A DNA stretch of 64,000 nucleotides from Sternotherus odoratus. Lineage: Eukaryota; Chordata; Testudines; Kinosternidae. The notes under the pieces were generated by a model that was not told the DNA's origin, ran no database searches, and saw only the letters and a list, made by a program, of their open reading frames with translations. The position numbers were made by a program, and so were the translations under genes. The stretch is from assembly GCA_032164245.1 (NCBI GenBank), contig JAVMKO010000162.1, forward strand, positions 248,001-312,000, given 5' to 3'. Positions 44,088 through 56,260 of this stretch are shown piece by piece; position 1 is the first letter of the stretch, and every line of letters begins with the position of its first letter.

Positions 44088-44159
44088 TCCCTGGTGGTCT
44101 AGTGGTTAGGATTTGGCACTCTCACTGCCAAGGCCTGGGTTCAATTCCCAGTCAGGGAA
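44088..44159 (+). tRNA. tRNA-Glu(CTC)
   Basis: The 72-nt cloverleaf has acceptor TCCCTGG/TCAGGGA (one G-T), anticodon stem TGGCA/TGCCA with CTC, and T stem CTGGG/CCCAG. No defect is visible. Confidence 0.96.
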
Positions 44160-44637
44160 CAGCCCTTCTACAGATTTTTTTAAAAACCTTCTTCACTTGC
44201 AATTTAAACAAATCCATTGTTTTTCCTAATTCCCCCAACTTCTACATGATGTTGAGAAGCATTTTGGCGACCAGATGAAAATCAAAGCTTCCCACTGACT
44301 AGTAACAGATTGTGCGCATGTTCCCACTGTGCACCTCAAAGTCCAGGCTGCCTGACCTTTTACACAAATAGACATGGGCAAAGTATTTCCCCGCTTGCTA
44401 GCTGGGCTAACCAACATTGTAATAACAACAATAGACATTCAGGTTGACCCAAGATGAAAACTGGGCAAAATTTTAGGTGTATAACTGGGAGCTAAAAATG
44501 GAGCTCTAATGGTGGGTGTGAGATCTTGTGACAATTCTGACTAATGATGTGTCTGGAACCTCTAAGAAACGTCTCAACCTTCAGCATTTGGAAGGACCTG
44601 ATAAAAAGACTTCTCTCTTGTTGAGCTTCACTTCCAC

Positions 44638-44719
44638 CATAGTTGACAGGATTTGAACCTGTGCAGGGAAGCCCCAACAGATTTCACCTCTAGCACCTTA
44701 ACCACTTGGCCACAACTAG
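44638..44719 (-). pseudogene. tRNA-Ser pseudogene, TGA-like anticodon
   Basis: A Ser-type gene with intact T arm and variable arm, but an acceptor mismatch at the end and a rearranged anticodon stem. The anticodon position reads TGA. The flanks match the Ser(AGA) family. Confidence 0.72.
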
Positions 44720-44927
44720 TTGCTTGGAAAGCTTTTGTCATTACACTCTACTTTTGTTCTCACTGAGTGATCATTTCCAATTATTTCCTCAGACCAGCTT
44801 CCACCACACACTCACTGCTGTGCCATTGTCTAAGTGTGTCCATGGCTGAACAGCAAGAATTCCTGCTCATTTCCCTTCTGGCTGGACCATGAGGAGAGTG
44901 TGTTTGTGGTTAATGATGTTGCTGTAT

Positions 44928-45480
44928 GTCACGGGTGGGCAAACTACGGCCTGCAGGCCAGATCTGGCCTGCGAACCTGCTGTGACTGGCCCCAGGGCTG
45001 GCGACAGGGTGGTACAACGGTTACAGCTGTACCGGGCCCCGTCTGCCGTACGGGGCCCCAAAATTCCTGTTGCCGGCCCTGACTGGCCCACCAGGGCTTG
45101 GCAAGGGAGGCTGCTCTCGGCCCCTCCCCTGCCCCCCCAGAGCCCCAGCCTCAGTTGTCTGAGCTCCCTGCAGGGAGGCTGCTCCCAGGGCCTTGCCCTG
45201 TGCTCCTGGAGCATTGCTGAAGCTCCTGGATAGCGGGGGAAGGCGCCTGGGGAAAGGCGCTGGGAGGAGCCTGCCCCTGCAGGGAGCTCAGACACCAGAG
45301 GCTGAGGCTCTGGGAGAGCAGGGAGATGCACTAGGGAGGTCATGGGAAGGACTCCTCTGGCAGGGGGAACAGCTCCTTGCCCTCCCCTGCTCTCCCAGAG
45401 GCTCAGCAGTATGTGTCTGAGCTCCCAGTAGGGGAGGTTATTCCTGGCCCTTCCCCCGCTTTCGCCACTCTCCCAGATCA
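44928..45480. mobile_element. hAT element 5' end, host of a nested MITE
   Basis: It begins cacgggtgggcaaactacgg followed by the palindromic ctgcaggccagatctggcc typical of a reptile hAT terminus. The 3' terminus is not found. It is interrupted at 44992. Confidence 0.65.
44992..45081. mobile_element. 90-bp hAT MITE nested in another hAT
   Basis: The ends cagggctggcgacagg and cctgttgccggccctg pair as 14 of 16 inverted bases. They are flanked by the exact 8-bp duplication actggccc (44984-44991 and 45082-45089). A relative starts at 52430. Confidence 0.88.
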
Positions 45481-45805
45481 ATGATCGATACGGTCCCAGT
45501 TCATATTAATAACATCCCAGCAGCCTACAAAGTGGGAAGGAGGCAGTTTTGGAGCTGGCGTCTCTCGTCCAGTTCTTCCTTGTGACTTGGGGCAGAAGCA
45601 GGAAGGGCGCAAAACGTGCCAGGCTGAAGGTTTTGTGCTCAGCCTTGAGGATTAAGCCTGAGCCTGCAGCCTGGATTTCTGAGGCGTGTCCAGCGCACGC
45701 TTCGGGCCACCAGCTGAAACCACTGAGGGCACAAGGGATGGTTTTCAGGCAGCAAAAGAAGCTCTTAACACTCTGAGCAGATCTTTCAGAGGCAGGGACT
45801 ATTAA

Positions 45806-45879
45806 CATCCCTGGGTGGGCTCAAACCACCAACACTGTGGTTAGAGCTCAAACACGCTGAGCCATTGTACCACAGAGAC
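45806..45879 (-). pseudogene. tRNA-Asn-derived pseudogene
   Basis: The acceptor (GTCTCTG), D arm and T arm (box B GGTTTGAGCCC) match tRNA-Asn, but the anticodon arm is altered and GTT is lost. Confidence 0.75.
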
Positions 45880-47180
45880 ACACGTTTGAAGGTACCAAGG
45901 CTGCTCCCTCACACCCGGCACATCTGCCTGGCAGCACTAGAGCTCACAAGGTGCTAGTGTGGATCCTGGCAGGGGCAGCGAATTATCTGGGCCCCTGGTG
46001 CCTGGGCTCCAGCAACATTCAGGGCCCAGGGTCCCAGCTCCACCAATGTTCATGTAAGCGGGGGAATAGTCCCGCTGTTGTGGGGAACTCTCCTGGCTTC
46101 TATACTACCCCGGTGAAATGGGCTAGAGGAAGGATCTGAGTCCTCGCTCCCACTTCCTTTACCCAGAGGCCTCCTGACCTTGAGGGCTCCCCTTCCACTC
46201 TCCTGTCTGGTGGAGTCCTCGTAACCCCAACAAGGCTGGGCCCAGGATTCCTGGGGGACTTAACCCCAAACCGTGCTGGGGTTACCCAGGTCAGAGGCTA
46301 GGGTGTCCCCACTCCGGGGTGCTCCCTCTGCACTGGACACTTCACTGACCCACATAAAACTTACAGCAAATGCAAATTATTTAATTAACAATTTATCTTA
46401 AAAATGAACAAAGAAGAAATAGAACGGTTAGGGAAATCCTGCCCTGTGGCAGGGAGCATTACACATAATGTCTCTGGAGTGTCAGGATAGTTTTCAGTCT
46501 GTTCCTTGTAGGGCCCAGGCCTCCTCCTTAGCTGTGCTGCAGGGTTGCTGTGACTTGGACGCTGCCTCTGGTGGGGTCCACACGCTCCCAGCCTCTGGAC
46601 GGCTCCAGTCCAGCTCCACCCTGTGTCAGCTCCATGCTGCCTCAGCACGACGACTGCTGCTGCTCTGCCTCCAGAACAGCCCCTCTGGCTGTCCCAGCTC
46701 TGCACCCAGCACACGGCTTCTCTGCAGGCAGCCCCTGTGTCTCTGCCCCCAGCACTGACCTCTCTGCCTCTGGTTTCTGCAGCTGCTCCCAGGGCAGGTC
46801 TGTCCCTCTGGGCTGGGCTCTGGTTTTGGGGCTGCAGCTCTGCTCCCAGCACAGGGTCTGTCTCTCTGGGCTGCTTCCCTGGCCCCTCCGGATCTGGCCC
46901 AGCTCTAGTCTCCAGCTCAGCTCTGGCTCCTCTCCCTCTGGCCCAGGCAATTCCAGCTCACACACGGAGGACGGGACCCATCCTGCCCTCCTGACTCCTT
47001 GATTAGTCCCCCGGCCTTGTCAGTCAGGAGTGCTGGCCTCTCCCCATTGCCCCTGGGGACCGCCAGTCTCAGGGTCCTGATTGCCCATTGACCCTCCCCC
47101 TTTAGGTCCTGGGAGCTAATAATGCAAACACCCCACTGAGTGTTAGTAAGGGGCTAACAGTCGCCTTACATCAGGTTGGG
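45880..47180. other. Intergenic, unassigned
   Basis: A C/T-rich stretch at 46480-47000 has several overlapping frames without a domain. It may be old LTR sequence. Confidence 0.4.
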
Positions 47181-47184
47181 GGGC

Positions 47185-47410
47185 TGTCTGCAAGCGAAGA
47201 CTGGTCTGTCTCCAAGATCTGTGAGAGTGTGGGATCATCTTTCAGGACAGGTTGTAGGTCTTTGATGATGCGTTGGAGAGGCTTAAGTTGGAGACTGAAG
47301 GTGATGGCTAATGGTGTTCTGTTTTTGTCGTTCTTGGGCCTGTCCTAAAAAACAGATTGACAGAGCCAGAAGAGTACCCTGAAGCCACCTACTACAGGAC
47401 AGGCCCAACA
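47185..47410 (-). mobile_element. Probable Penelope-like retroelement fragment
   Basis: On the minus strand 47205-47325 reads as TPLAITFSLQLKPLQRIIKD and onward, resembling the thumb region of vertebrate Penelope-type reverse transcriptases. The adjacent gggcctgtcct and aggacaggccc words form a short inverted pair. Assignment is from memory of the family and tentative. Confidence 0.45.
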
Positions 47411-47488
47411 AAGACAAAGCTTGTCCCTCATTGGCGGGGACTGGCAAAGAGTCAGATGTGGGCAGAAATGCTGTTCTAAAAAGCAGCA

Positions 47489-47562
47489 GGTGCCATGGCT
47501 TAGCTGGCTAAAGCACCTGTCTAGTAAACAGGAGATCCTGGGTTCAACTCTCAGTGGTGCCT
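47489..47562 (+). tRNA. tRNA-Thr(AGT)
   Basis: The 74-nt cloverleaf has acceptor GGTGCCA/TGGTGCC (two G-T), anticodon stem CCTGT/ACAGG with AGT, and T arm CTGGG-TTCAACT-CTCAG with one G-T. It is the only Thr copy here with all stems closed and U33 kept. Confidence 0.88.
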
Positions 47563-47754
47563 TCTTGTGTAGATCTCAGGGCACCTGGTTTTGGCTGCTG
47601 TCAGAAGACAAGGTTCAGTTTCTCTCATGGTTTAAATTACTTGCAAGCACTGAAAATGGTGTTAAGAGCAGGTAGGTCAGTGGTCCAGTCTCCTCACAGA
47701 TGACCCCTCCCTCTGGGACATGGGCAGAAAGGGGCAGGTCTGAGCTCTTCCACC

Positions 47755-48250
47755 AAATGGCTCATTGTGGCTGCCAGAATCTGCAGATGGCTCATTTAGC
47801 TACACCCAGGTTTGAGTCCTGCTCTGTGCAGTGTGTGTGAGAACGAAAATCATAAATCACCCTTTGAAGTAACAAATGCAGCAGGATGTGTTATTGTCCC
47901 TGCCCCAAAGCAGACAGACCCATGGAGAGCTGCCAGTGAGTCCAGGGTAATACTTCACTGGGGTTTTACCATTTCCACTTGCTAAACTCCCTCCCAACCA
48001 TGTGGGGTCCCACAGCCCGGTGCTGAGTCTGAGCTGAGATGTCTATGCTGCAAATTTTTCATCCAACCGCCCAAGACCTGGGAGCCTGAGCTGGCATGGA
48101 ACAGCCCTGGGTGTTTCACTGCAGAGTGGACACAGCCTAGCATTATGTCTACACTTCCATTAACACACCCAAGTCACTATTCTCAAACCCTGGGGCAGCT
48201 GATTCAGGCTTGTGGTTCTTGTGGTGCAGGGTTAAACCCAAAGTCCTCTC
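47755..48250. repeat. Diverged copy of 13205-13760
   Basis: Shared text (aatggctcattgtggctgcc, cagacagacccatggagag, ccatttccacttgctaaact) with many substitutions. This is an older copy of a unit B spacer, showing repeated rounds of duplication. Confidence 0.8.
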
Positions 48251-49139
48251 TCTTTGGCTGGTTCGGTGCCTTTAGCGTAAAGGAAACCCAGCCTTGGGTT
48301 ATAACTGCCCTGCTCTACGCAATGTGTCCTGAACTGATCCTCTCAGAAGTGTCCAACAAAGGCAGCATCGTTACAGCTGCACAAAGCACTTGGCCTGTTT
48401 CATGGCTCGTCAGGGAAGTGCGGCCATGTTGCCCGAGCCTGAGTCATGTCCACAGCCTGGACCACATGGGCTGACAGCTGACAGCTCCCACGAGGATCAT
48501 GACTTTGATGGGAGCCCTGGGGGAACATAACCCCCCCTTTCAATTAACAGCTGAACTCACTGACCCACCATATCACAGAGACACCCAGCAGCAGCTGGTA
48601 TCCAGGGCCTCTGCCCAGCATCCTGCACCACTTCCTGCCAGTGCCAGAGCTCACAAGGCACTAGCTTGGCATGGATTGTACATGGCACCCGTAACACATT
48701 CGACAAGGCACCTCTGGGAGCTACACCCCTAACCTCCACTCTACCCGGCAAGTGCCTTGGCCAGCTTAGCCACGGTGCTGCTGTCTGGGACTTTTCTCCT
48801 CACTGCTCCATTCTTCATCACTGACCATCAAAAGGAAGGTGACAGGAGAGGAACTCGCCATTTCCTGCAAGCCCAGCACAGATTGGCTGTCAGGATCTCT
48901 GTGCGTAGACATCCCCGGCCAATCACAAGGACGTGTGCCGCTGGGACTCCCGCCTTCTCACTGCCAGTCCCAGTAGCCTGTTCATCAAGTCCAGGCTGGG
49001 GATTTGATTCTTTCTAATGCTCCTCTTCAAAGAAGCCTTTTCCTTCGCCAGTGAGAACTTGGATTGTCAAGGGAGGGTTCTTCTGTTTCTGAGAAAGACA
49101 CAGGAAAATGAGAGGAGAGCAGACAAAAGCCTGATAACA

Positions 49140-49213
49140 AGACACCACTGGGAGTTAAACCCAGGCTTTCCTGTTTACAAGACAGGTGCTTTAGCCAGGT
49201 AATCCATGGTCCC
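49140..49213 (-). pseudogene. tRNA-Thr(TGT)-like pseudogene, copy 2
   Basis: Same defects as the copy at 8235-8308, so it was inactive before duplication. Confidence 0.7.
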
Positions 49214-49620
49214 TTCCACTGAAGGACATTTAAAACTGTCCCATTTGAGCTCTGACCCCAACAACCGACCAGCAGCCCCTAACCTCACCCTGGGTCTGCC
49301 CCAGCTGGTCACTCTTCACAAGTTGACCTGACTCCTGTTCCAGCCCCAGATTCACCCCCTAATCATCCACTGCCCCTCAGAGCCACAGCTGTGGAGGAGT
49401 TGGAGGAGGGAGCTGTGACTCTAGGTTGGGATCCTCTCTGCAGATGGCTGGCAGAAAGGGGGTGCTCAGCTCTGTCAGGGACCTTGCTCAGGTGCTTCAC
49501 GGATGAGGGATGCAGATTTTTCTGTAAGGGGCATAAAAATGGTCTTTGACGTCCAGGGTGATGGAAGGAATGTGCAATTATGAGAGGGACTAGCCATCCC
49601 TCCTGCTTTTAGTTTTAAGG

Positions 49621-49684
49621 GTCCCAGTGACCTAATGGATAAAGCATTGGCTTCTGATTGTGGGTTCAAGTCCCATCAAGGGTG
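49621..49684 (+). pseudogene. tRNA-Arg pseudogene, copy 2
   Basis: It shares the anticodon-arm deletion of 8717-8780 and differs in one acceptor base. Confidence 0.85.
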
Positions 49685-51149
49685 AAAAACTATGGACTGT
49701 GAAAAAACCTTGGTTGAACATAGAATATGGTATTTTGGGAACAGTCCCCCAGAAATGGATCTTCCACTTCACAAAAGTTTTTGAAACCCATTTGTAGCAA
49801 ACACTTCATACTGGAGTTTGTCTGATAATAGAGGGATGAGGAGGGTTTACTCTAACACCTCAATGGGAAAACAGACTGAAAGAACAAGGCTGGCAGGAGG
49901 TTGAGTAGATGGAAGATCTACTTGCCCCAGTGGGTGGGATCCTGGGGTGAAGAGGCTGAATCAGGGCAGGATATTGGGACAGAGGGCAGGTGGGGCCATG
50001 GTCTGAGCACCAGAGGCTCCTCAAGAGCTCTGTGCCATGGAGCTGCAAAGGGAGGTGCATCACATTCAGTGTTTCTTGCCTGGTTTGGGGAGGCTCGGCC
50101 TCCTGGAACCCCATATGGCCCACACTCACTGTCACTGGTAAATAGGGTCAGAGAAGACTCTGGGAGCCTGGGGTGTGAAATCACTGGATGAAACTGGCAG
50201 CCTGTGCCCAGCCCCTCTGCACCCAGGGGAGGGGCTCAGGGAGTAAATCCTCAGAAAAATCACACCTGGGTTTGGAATGTCAGGTCCAGCAAACAAGTCC
50301 CTCTCTGGGTGTGAAGAGGGGGAGGGTGCTGGGGATGTCAGTGTGTGTGGGGAGGGGCTGTGAGAAGATGGTCACCTCCAGCCAGCAGGAGTCCCCTGAC
50401 CTGGGAGTTCAACTTCATCCTCCCCCCAAGGTGCTTTGTGGGGCCCAGCATGGAGCTGCTGTCCCTGTCCCTGCAGTTTCCCTGGGAGTCACAAAGGGGT
50501 GTGTGAGGTTATGAGCCCCCAGAACAGCCTTGTGGGCACTCAGCCCTGTGGGGAATTCACTGTCTGTGGAGAAGCCCATCTAGGAATGGGAATTTCCAGT
50601 GGCATGATGGAGAAAAAAGAGTTAATGCTTTAGAACAGTCTGGGGGTGCTGGGGTGAAGGAGGGGACCCAGCTGTCAGTCTGCAGAATGGCCAACCCCAA
50701 ACATTCAAAAACCCTGAGTCAGGCTCCCCAAAAATCATGAACTGGGCTTCAAAACAATGAGATTCTGTAATAATGGATTTGGGGATCTGTTTATTTGCCT
50801 TCTGTTTGATGAGCCTTTAGGGTGCACTTGGGTCACATTTTGAATCTTTCTTCACAACCACAAGGGCCAGGAGAACTGCCCTGGCTCTCTGCTCAGCAGC
50901 AAAAAAAGTCAATTCCCCCCCAACCCGATGCATCAGCCTGGAGCTCAGGACAGTGGTGGGGGTTTCTCCTTTCACTCCTGCTGGGGAGTGTGGGGATCCC
51001 AGGGGCATTTCTAGAAGACAACAGAAAGCTCCAGGTCAGATGACATTTTTATTTACAGTTGTTTATCATGTGATATAATCCTTCAATCCTAGTGTCACCA
51101 GCGATAACGTGGCTAAATTAAATCATCCCAGCCAAGGCTTTGTGAATTC

Positions 51150-51390
51150 AGGCCTTAAAAACCTGCAAGGATGGAGATTCCACCACCTCCCTAGGGAACC
51201 CATTCTAGTGCTTTATTGCCCTCCTAGTGACATAGTGTTTCCTAATATCCAATCTAGACCTCCCACACTGCAACTTGAGACCATTGCTTCTTGTTGTGTC
51301 ATCCACCACCACTGAGAACAGCTGAGCTCCAGCCTCTTTGCAACCTACCCTTGTGTAGTTGAAGGCTCCTATCAAATCCCCCCAAACTGA
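51150..51390 (-). mobile_element. CR1 LINE 3' fragment, longer copy
   Basis: It contains the full antisense block from gattccaccacctccctagg through gagaccattgcttcttg to gctcctatcaaatcccccc. The first copy (10250) is truncated within it. Confidence 0.85.
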
Positions 51391-51470
51391 CATTCTAGAT
51401 GAGGTTTGAACACTCAACCCCAGCATCACTGTATTGTAAGTACTGTGTGCAAATCCTTTGCTCCAGTGGA
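51391..51470 (-). pseudogene. Possible tRNA-Ile(TAT)-like relic
   Basis: On the minus strand AGTACTTACAATACAGTG, ATGCTGGGGTTGAGTG and TTCAAACCTCA line up with the anticodon and T regions of vertebrate tRNA-Ile(TAT). Its acceptor and D arms are not convincing. Confidence 0.35.
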
Positions 51471-52072
51471 GGCCACACTGATAGAACCTTGATCGATACT
51501 TTTGGACCTTGACAAAAATAATGGCTTACCCCTTAAGACTGGTGGTGTGTTCTATTCCTTATGTCCTGGTCCCTCGTGGCCATTTTCTTTCCCTACGTTT
51601 GGTGAAAAACTTTTGTATTTTGTGTAGAAACTTTATTTCCCCAGGAGAGACCCAGGAGTGGGGGCTGCCTGCATGTACCCAGCACCCACTAGACTAGAAG
51701 GTGACCAACAAACACCCTTAAAGTGAGGCAGCCGTCCCTGTCAAAAAAATCATCTCCCATCTTCACTTGAGTGACAGCCTGAATCGTTCCTTATCCGGGC
51801 TGAGCCCCGGGATTGGAATCAGCAGCAGCAGCAAAAACATCTGTACATAGCAGGAACCACACAAAATGTGCTTTCAAAGGAGCTGTCTCCTTCCTTCAGG
51901 AGTTAAAATCGTCAGTAAAATTTGAGCTGTAGAGCCCATGGCCCCAACTCTGTGTCTCTCTGGGAACCTGTCTCTGCTCCCAGCTGACAAGCTTCCAGAC
52001 AACTCTTTAGTGCTGTAGGAGTGAGTCATTTTTCAGGCATAAGTGGCACATAAGAGAAGCATTTTGTCAGGT

Positions 52073-52144
52073 GCATTGGTGGTATAGTGGTGAGCATAGC
52101 TGCCTTCCAAGCAGTTGACCTGGGTTTGATTCCCAGCCAATGCA
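52073..52144 (+). tRNA. tRNA-Gly(TCC)
   Basis: The 72-nt cloverleaf has perfect GCATTGG/CCAATGC acceptor, CTGCC/AGCAG-type anticodon arm with TCC, and CTGGG/CCCAG T stem. The T loop is TTTGATT, so C56 is T; box B is slightly weakened. Confidence 0.85.
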
Positions 52145-52429
52145 ATGAGGGCATGTTTTCCTGACCAGTGGTTGGTTCAGTTACATTGTATCAGTTTATC
52201 AATGACAAGTAAGAATGAATGTTCTGAATCCCAGCAGGTCATTCAATGCCCAGCACAGGCAAAAATGGGGGGACTGTACAGTGAGCTGTTGGAATTATCC
52301 TCTAGTTATGATGTTCAGTTAATTTTTTAAAATTTTTCCTTTATTTCCCTCTCTCTTTTAGACTCAGAGCCTTTAAGGTGAGAAGGGACCAGCGTGATCA
52401 TCTAATCCAACCTCCTGCACCTTACCAGG

Positions 52430-52770
52430 GCTGGCGACAGGGGGGCACTACGGGTACAGCTGTACCGGGCCCCCCGACTTTAGGGGGGCCCCGGTACACA
52501 GCTGTACCCATTGTCGTCCCCCCTTGTCGCCGTGTCTGGAGAGCGGGAAGGGGCGGGGAGGCGGCGCGGCTCTCCCCTGGACGAGCGCGCCTGGCCCCGG
52601 CAGGAGTAGTGAGACCGGCCGGCGGCAGCAGCGCAGTCCGGGGGAGGGGAGAACAGCAAGGGCGGCTCGCGCCGCTCCCGGGCTCTCGCTCCCACTGCCG
52701 CCAGCTGTCAGCTGGGGGAGAGCGCCGGTTGGGCTGGGGGGGGGCACCGGTTGGGCTGGGGGTAGGGAGG
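52430..52770. mobile_element. hAT MITE relative, GC-rich, 3' end unclear
   Basis: The start cagggctggcgacagggggg and the word tacagctgtaccgggcccc match the 90-bp MITE at 44992. GC-rich sequence follows to the LTR fragment at 52776. Confidence 0.6.
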
Positions 52771-53211
52771 CCGGCATGGGGGAGGGTAAAGGATACCTTA
52801 CTTACTGTGATGACCGACTGACCCCCTCTTCATGGGGTTCTGATGCAGCCTTCACCACCAGCTGCTGCTCTCCACCTGCTGCTCCTCTCCAGTAGCCATC
52901 CTGTGAGATGAGTCTCTCTGCTAACTGCTCATTAATATATCTCCAGGCCTCCCTCCTATTTAACACAGTACACAGTGATTTTAGCTTATATTAGGGTAAC
53001 AGTAACATCATTAACCACAAACACACTCTCCTCATGGTCCAGTCAGAAGGGAAATGAGCAGGAATTCTTGCTGTTCAGCCATGGACACACTTACACAATG
53101 GCACAGCAGTGAGTGTGTTGTGGAAGCTGGTCTGAGGAAACAATTGGAAATGATCACTCAGTCGTTACAAATTACACAAGTAGAATGTAATGACAAAGCG
53201 CTATAGAGCAA

Positions 53212-53293
53212 GTAGTTGTGGCCGAGTGGTTAAGGCGATGGACTAGAAATCCGTTGGGGTTTCCCTGCATAGGTTTGAATCCTGTCAACTATG
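53212..53293 (+). tRNA. tRNA-Ser(AGA), slightly degraded
   Basis: As 12257, with G-T at the first acceptor pair, one wobble in the anticodon stem and T loop TTTGAAT (C56 lost). Activity is uncertain. Confidence 0.7.
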
Positions 53294-55017
53294 AAGGAGT
53301 TTGTGGCTCTTTAGTTTCAGTTCCTCAGTATCCCTTGTGTCAAAGGGAGCTAGGTCTTGTCTCACTCTCTGGCTATGTCTACACTGCAGAGTTATGTCAC
53401 TTTAGTTGAAATGCTTTAATTCAACCCTGTGCTCCTTGTGTCACCAGAGCCCATCCACTCTAGCAGCTCTTGCATTGCCCCAGAGAGCAGTGCACTGTGG
53501 GTAGCTATCACACTGTACAACTGGCTGCAGGGTGCTCTGGGAAGGGTTTGCAATGGCTCATGGGCCGGTACAGCATCACATGATGCAGGTTTTTCTATCC
53601 CATTGTTCCAAGGGCATCCTACTAGATTGCCAGCTGATTTTCAACTGAAGTGTGTGTTGGGGGGCAGAGAGTGTGTAACAGTGTGTGGGGGGGAGACAGT
53701 GTGTGCCTTGAAGAGAGAATGTGTTGACACAGAGTCTCTAAGTTCACACAGCTGCTGGAAACAACCAGTCCAGAGGCAGGGGGAGGGGGACAGCCCTGAC
53801 ATCAGCCCCCTGCTTCCCTCACTGGCTCAGCACAGCACATCAGTCTCGGAAACATACACACACATGCTGCTGTCTTTCTGGCTGTGTCGGGGCACTGGAA
53901 TGGGGGGCGGGGGGGAGGGTTAGCAGGCCATGTCCCCAGCACTTTTTACTCCCCATAATGATGAAGGATGGAGGGGGGACAAGGCGGCATCTTTGGGGGA
54001 AGAGGTGTTCTGGGGGTGTGTTGTCTGGGGGGTAGGGCAGGGCCTCAGACAGAAGGGGTGATGTGGTGTTGGGCCCTCAGGGAGTGGGGGGGCACAATGA
54101 GTGAGGGGTCTTGGGGAAAGGGGTGTCATAGGGGTTCCACAGTTCAAATGCCGGTGGCACAAATGGCTCATTGTGGCTGTCAGAAGCTGTGGGCGGCTCT
54201 TTCATAGATCCTGAGGTCTGAGTCCTGCTTTGTGCACCGGGTTTGAAAATGAAAATCCTAAACCACCCTTTGAAATAGCAAGTGCCCCAAGACGTGTTAT
54301 TTTCCCTGCCCCAAAGCAGACAGACCCATGGAGAGATGCCAGTGAGGCCAGGGTAATACTCCACTGAACGTTCACCATTTCCACCTGCTAAACTCCCTCC
54401 CCACCTTGTGGACTCCTAGAGCAGGACATTGAGCCTGAGACGAGAGGCCTGCACTGCAACTTTACAGCCCTCTGAGCCTGAGTTAGCTGACCTGGGCCAG
54501 CCAGGGGTGTTTTATTGCAGTCTAGACATATGCCAATCTTATGTCTACACTGCCATGAACACGCCAAACGCTCTTGTCTCAAAGCCAGGATCAGCTGATG
54601 CAGGCTTGTGCTGCAGGGCTTTACAATTCTAGTGTAGAAGCTTGAGCTTAAACCCAGCCTCTGAGAGCCCACAAGGGGGGAGGGTCTCTGAGCCCAGGCT
54701 ACAGCCTGAGCCCAAATGTCTACACTGCAATTTTTAGCCCCACAACCTGATCCAGGCCAGCCAGGCTACAGGCCTCTTATCCCAGTAGAGATGCACTCTA
54801 AGGGTCTGACTCCATCGCAATGTGAGCCCAGGGTTGGTAGAGTCACATCACCAGCCCCATGGTTTGTGAACGGAAGGGTTGAGTGTCTGCAATACCCAGT
54901 TCAGAAGTGTTTAAACCATAAGAGCAGCCATACTGGGCTGGACCCAAAGGTCCATCTAGCTCTGTATCTTGTCCTCTGACAGGAGCCAATACCGGGTGCC
55001 CCAAAAGCCAAACAACA

Positions 55018-55090
55018 AAACACCACTGGGAATTGAACCCAGGCTCTGGTGTTTACAGAGCAGGTGCTTAACCTACTAAGCCATAGTGCC
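55018..55090 (-). pseudogene. tRNA-Thr-like pseudogene, copy 2
   Basis: 73 nt with one base missing in the D region, an unpaired anticodon stem and an altered loop. Paralogue of 14062-14135. Confidence 0.72.
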
Positions 55091-56187
55091 TGCTACCAGG
55101 CTGCATACTTACTGCCTACTGGATTCTGCATAGTGCCTGCTGCCTGCTGGAATCTGTAAAGCAGAGGAGCAGGGGAAGTTTCACTCCCAGGCATGTGTGT
55201 GAGTCTTTGGTCAGGTCTATACTACAAAATTAAGTCAATGTAACTGACCTATGTATGGTACCTCACTGGAACATTGCTACGTGTACATGATCCACTCCAT
55301 GGAGCAATATTTCAGTAAACAATTGGTAGTGGCATTCATGATAGGTCTCCTGTTTTAATTTGGGGTGACCTGACCAAACATTTACTCTTCTATCTCTAAC
55401 AATGCGGGCTGAATTCAGAGCACTATTCATTTACATACCATTTACATATCCTTCTAAGCAATCTTTAAAGTTAGGCCATCAGTCAGGTCAGTCCATACGT
55501 TCATTAACTCTTTCTGGCCCTGTCGCCTGTCAATGAGATTCTATATCACACTCAGAACTCACACCCTCCCCCTCTCTTTGAGGATTCCTCCCTTCACTGG
55601 TGTGTAGAGAAATTTGTTCATCCTTTCTGGGCACATGAAGTCTGAGAGCACAGAGCAGCATCCACCCCTGCAGCTAGGCAATAAGCATTTCCCACAGCCT
55701 GGAGCTGTTCCAGTTCCTTGGGGACAGGCCTGTTGGCCCCCAGACACTTCTCACTGTCACAGCTAAGGTGTTGGGTTCCTTCGGGGTAGATTGGAGCAGA
55801 TGTTCATTTTCCTGTTCACCCTTCTCTGGGGTGTGAAAATCGGGGAGGCAGAATCCCCACTTCCCTCCCTAAATGGCATCTAGTGGGGAAGCCAGGACAA
55901 CAGGGTGAGACAGCAAGTGGTGGCCAGACTCTCACCAGCAGGGTCTAGTCTAGAGCAGGGACCAGCTCAACTTCCTCCCCGCACCACTAGCCCCCAGTCT
56001 GCTTCTACCACCAGGCCAACTGGGAGCTAAGGCAGGAATGGGGTGAGGAAGCAAGTCACACTGAGCAAGGCAGGCAAAAGCAATTCTTGTCTTCATTAGC
56101 TGCTCACAGGGATGTTCTTTTGGTGGGCCATGGCTGACAAAACATCCCAGACAGAGAAACAGCAGCCCAAACCCTTATACAGCGTCT

Positions 56188-56260
56188 GCCAAAGTAGCTC
56201 AGTTGGGAGAGCATTAGACTGAAGATCTGAAGGTCCCTGGTTCAATCCCGGCCTTTGACA
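56188..56260 (+). tRNA. tRNA-Phe(GAA), acceptor mismatch
   Basis: Anticodon GAA and intact box A, but the 3' acceptor reads CTTTGAC, giving C-A at pair 2, and the T stem has CCTGG opposite CCGGC. Probably weakened. Confidence 0.72.

Larger units (their letters stand above)
48361..51253. repeat. Duplication unit A, copy 2
   Basis: It matches 7459-10353 directly. The left flank here continues without an ERV, giving the pre-insertion state. Confidence 0.93.

Noticed and set aside
45001..45480. Minus-strand 204-codon frame
   Set aside because: Lies across hAT terminal sequence and GC-rich filler; no domain.
46385..47002. Overlapping frames of 96-155 codons
   Set aside because: C/T-rich low-complexity sequence read in several frames, with no splice or domain support.
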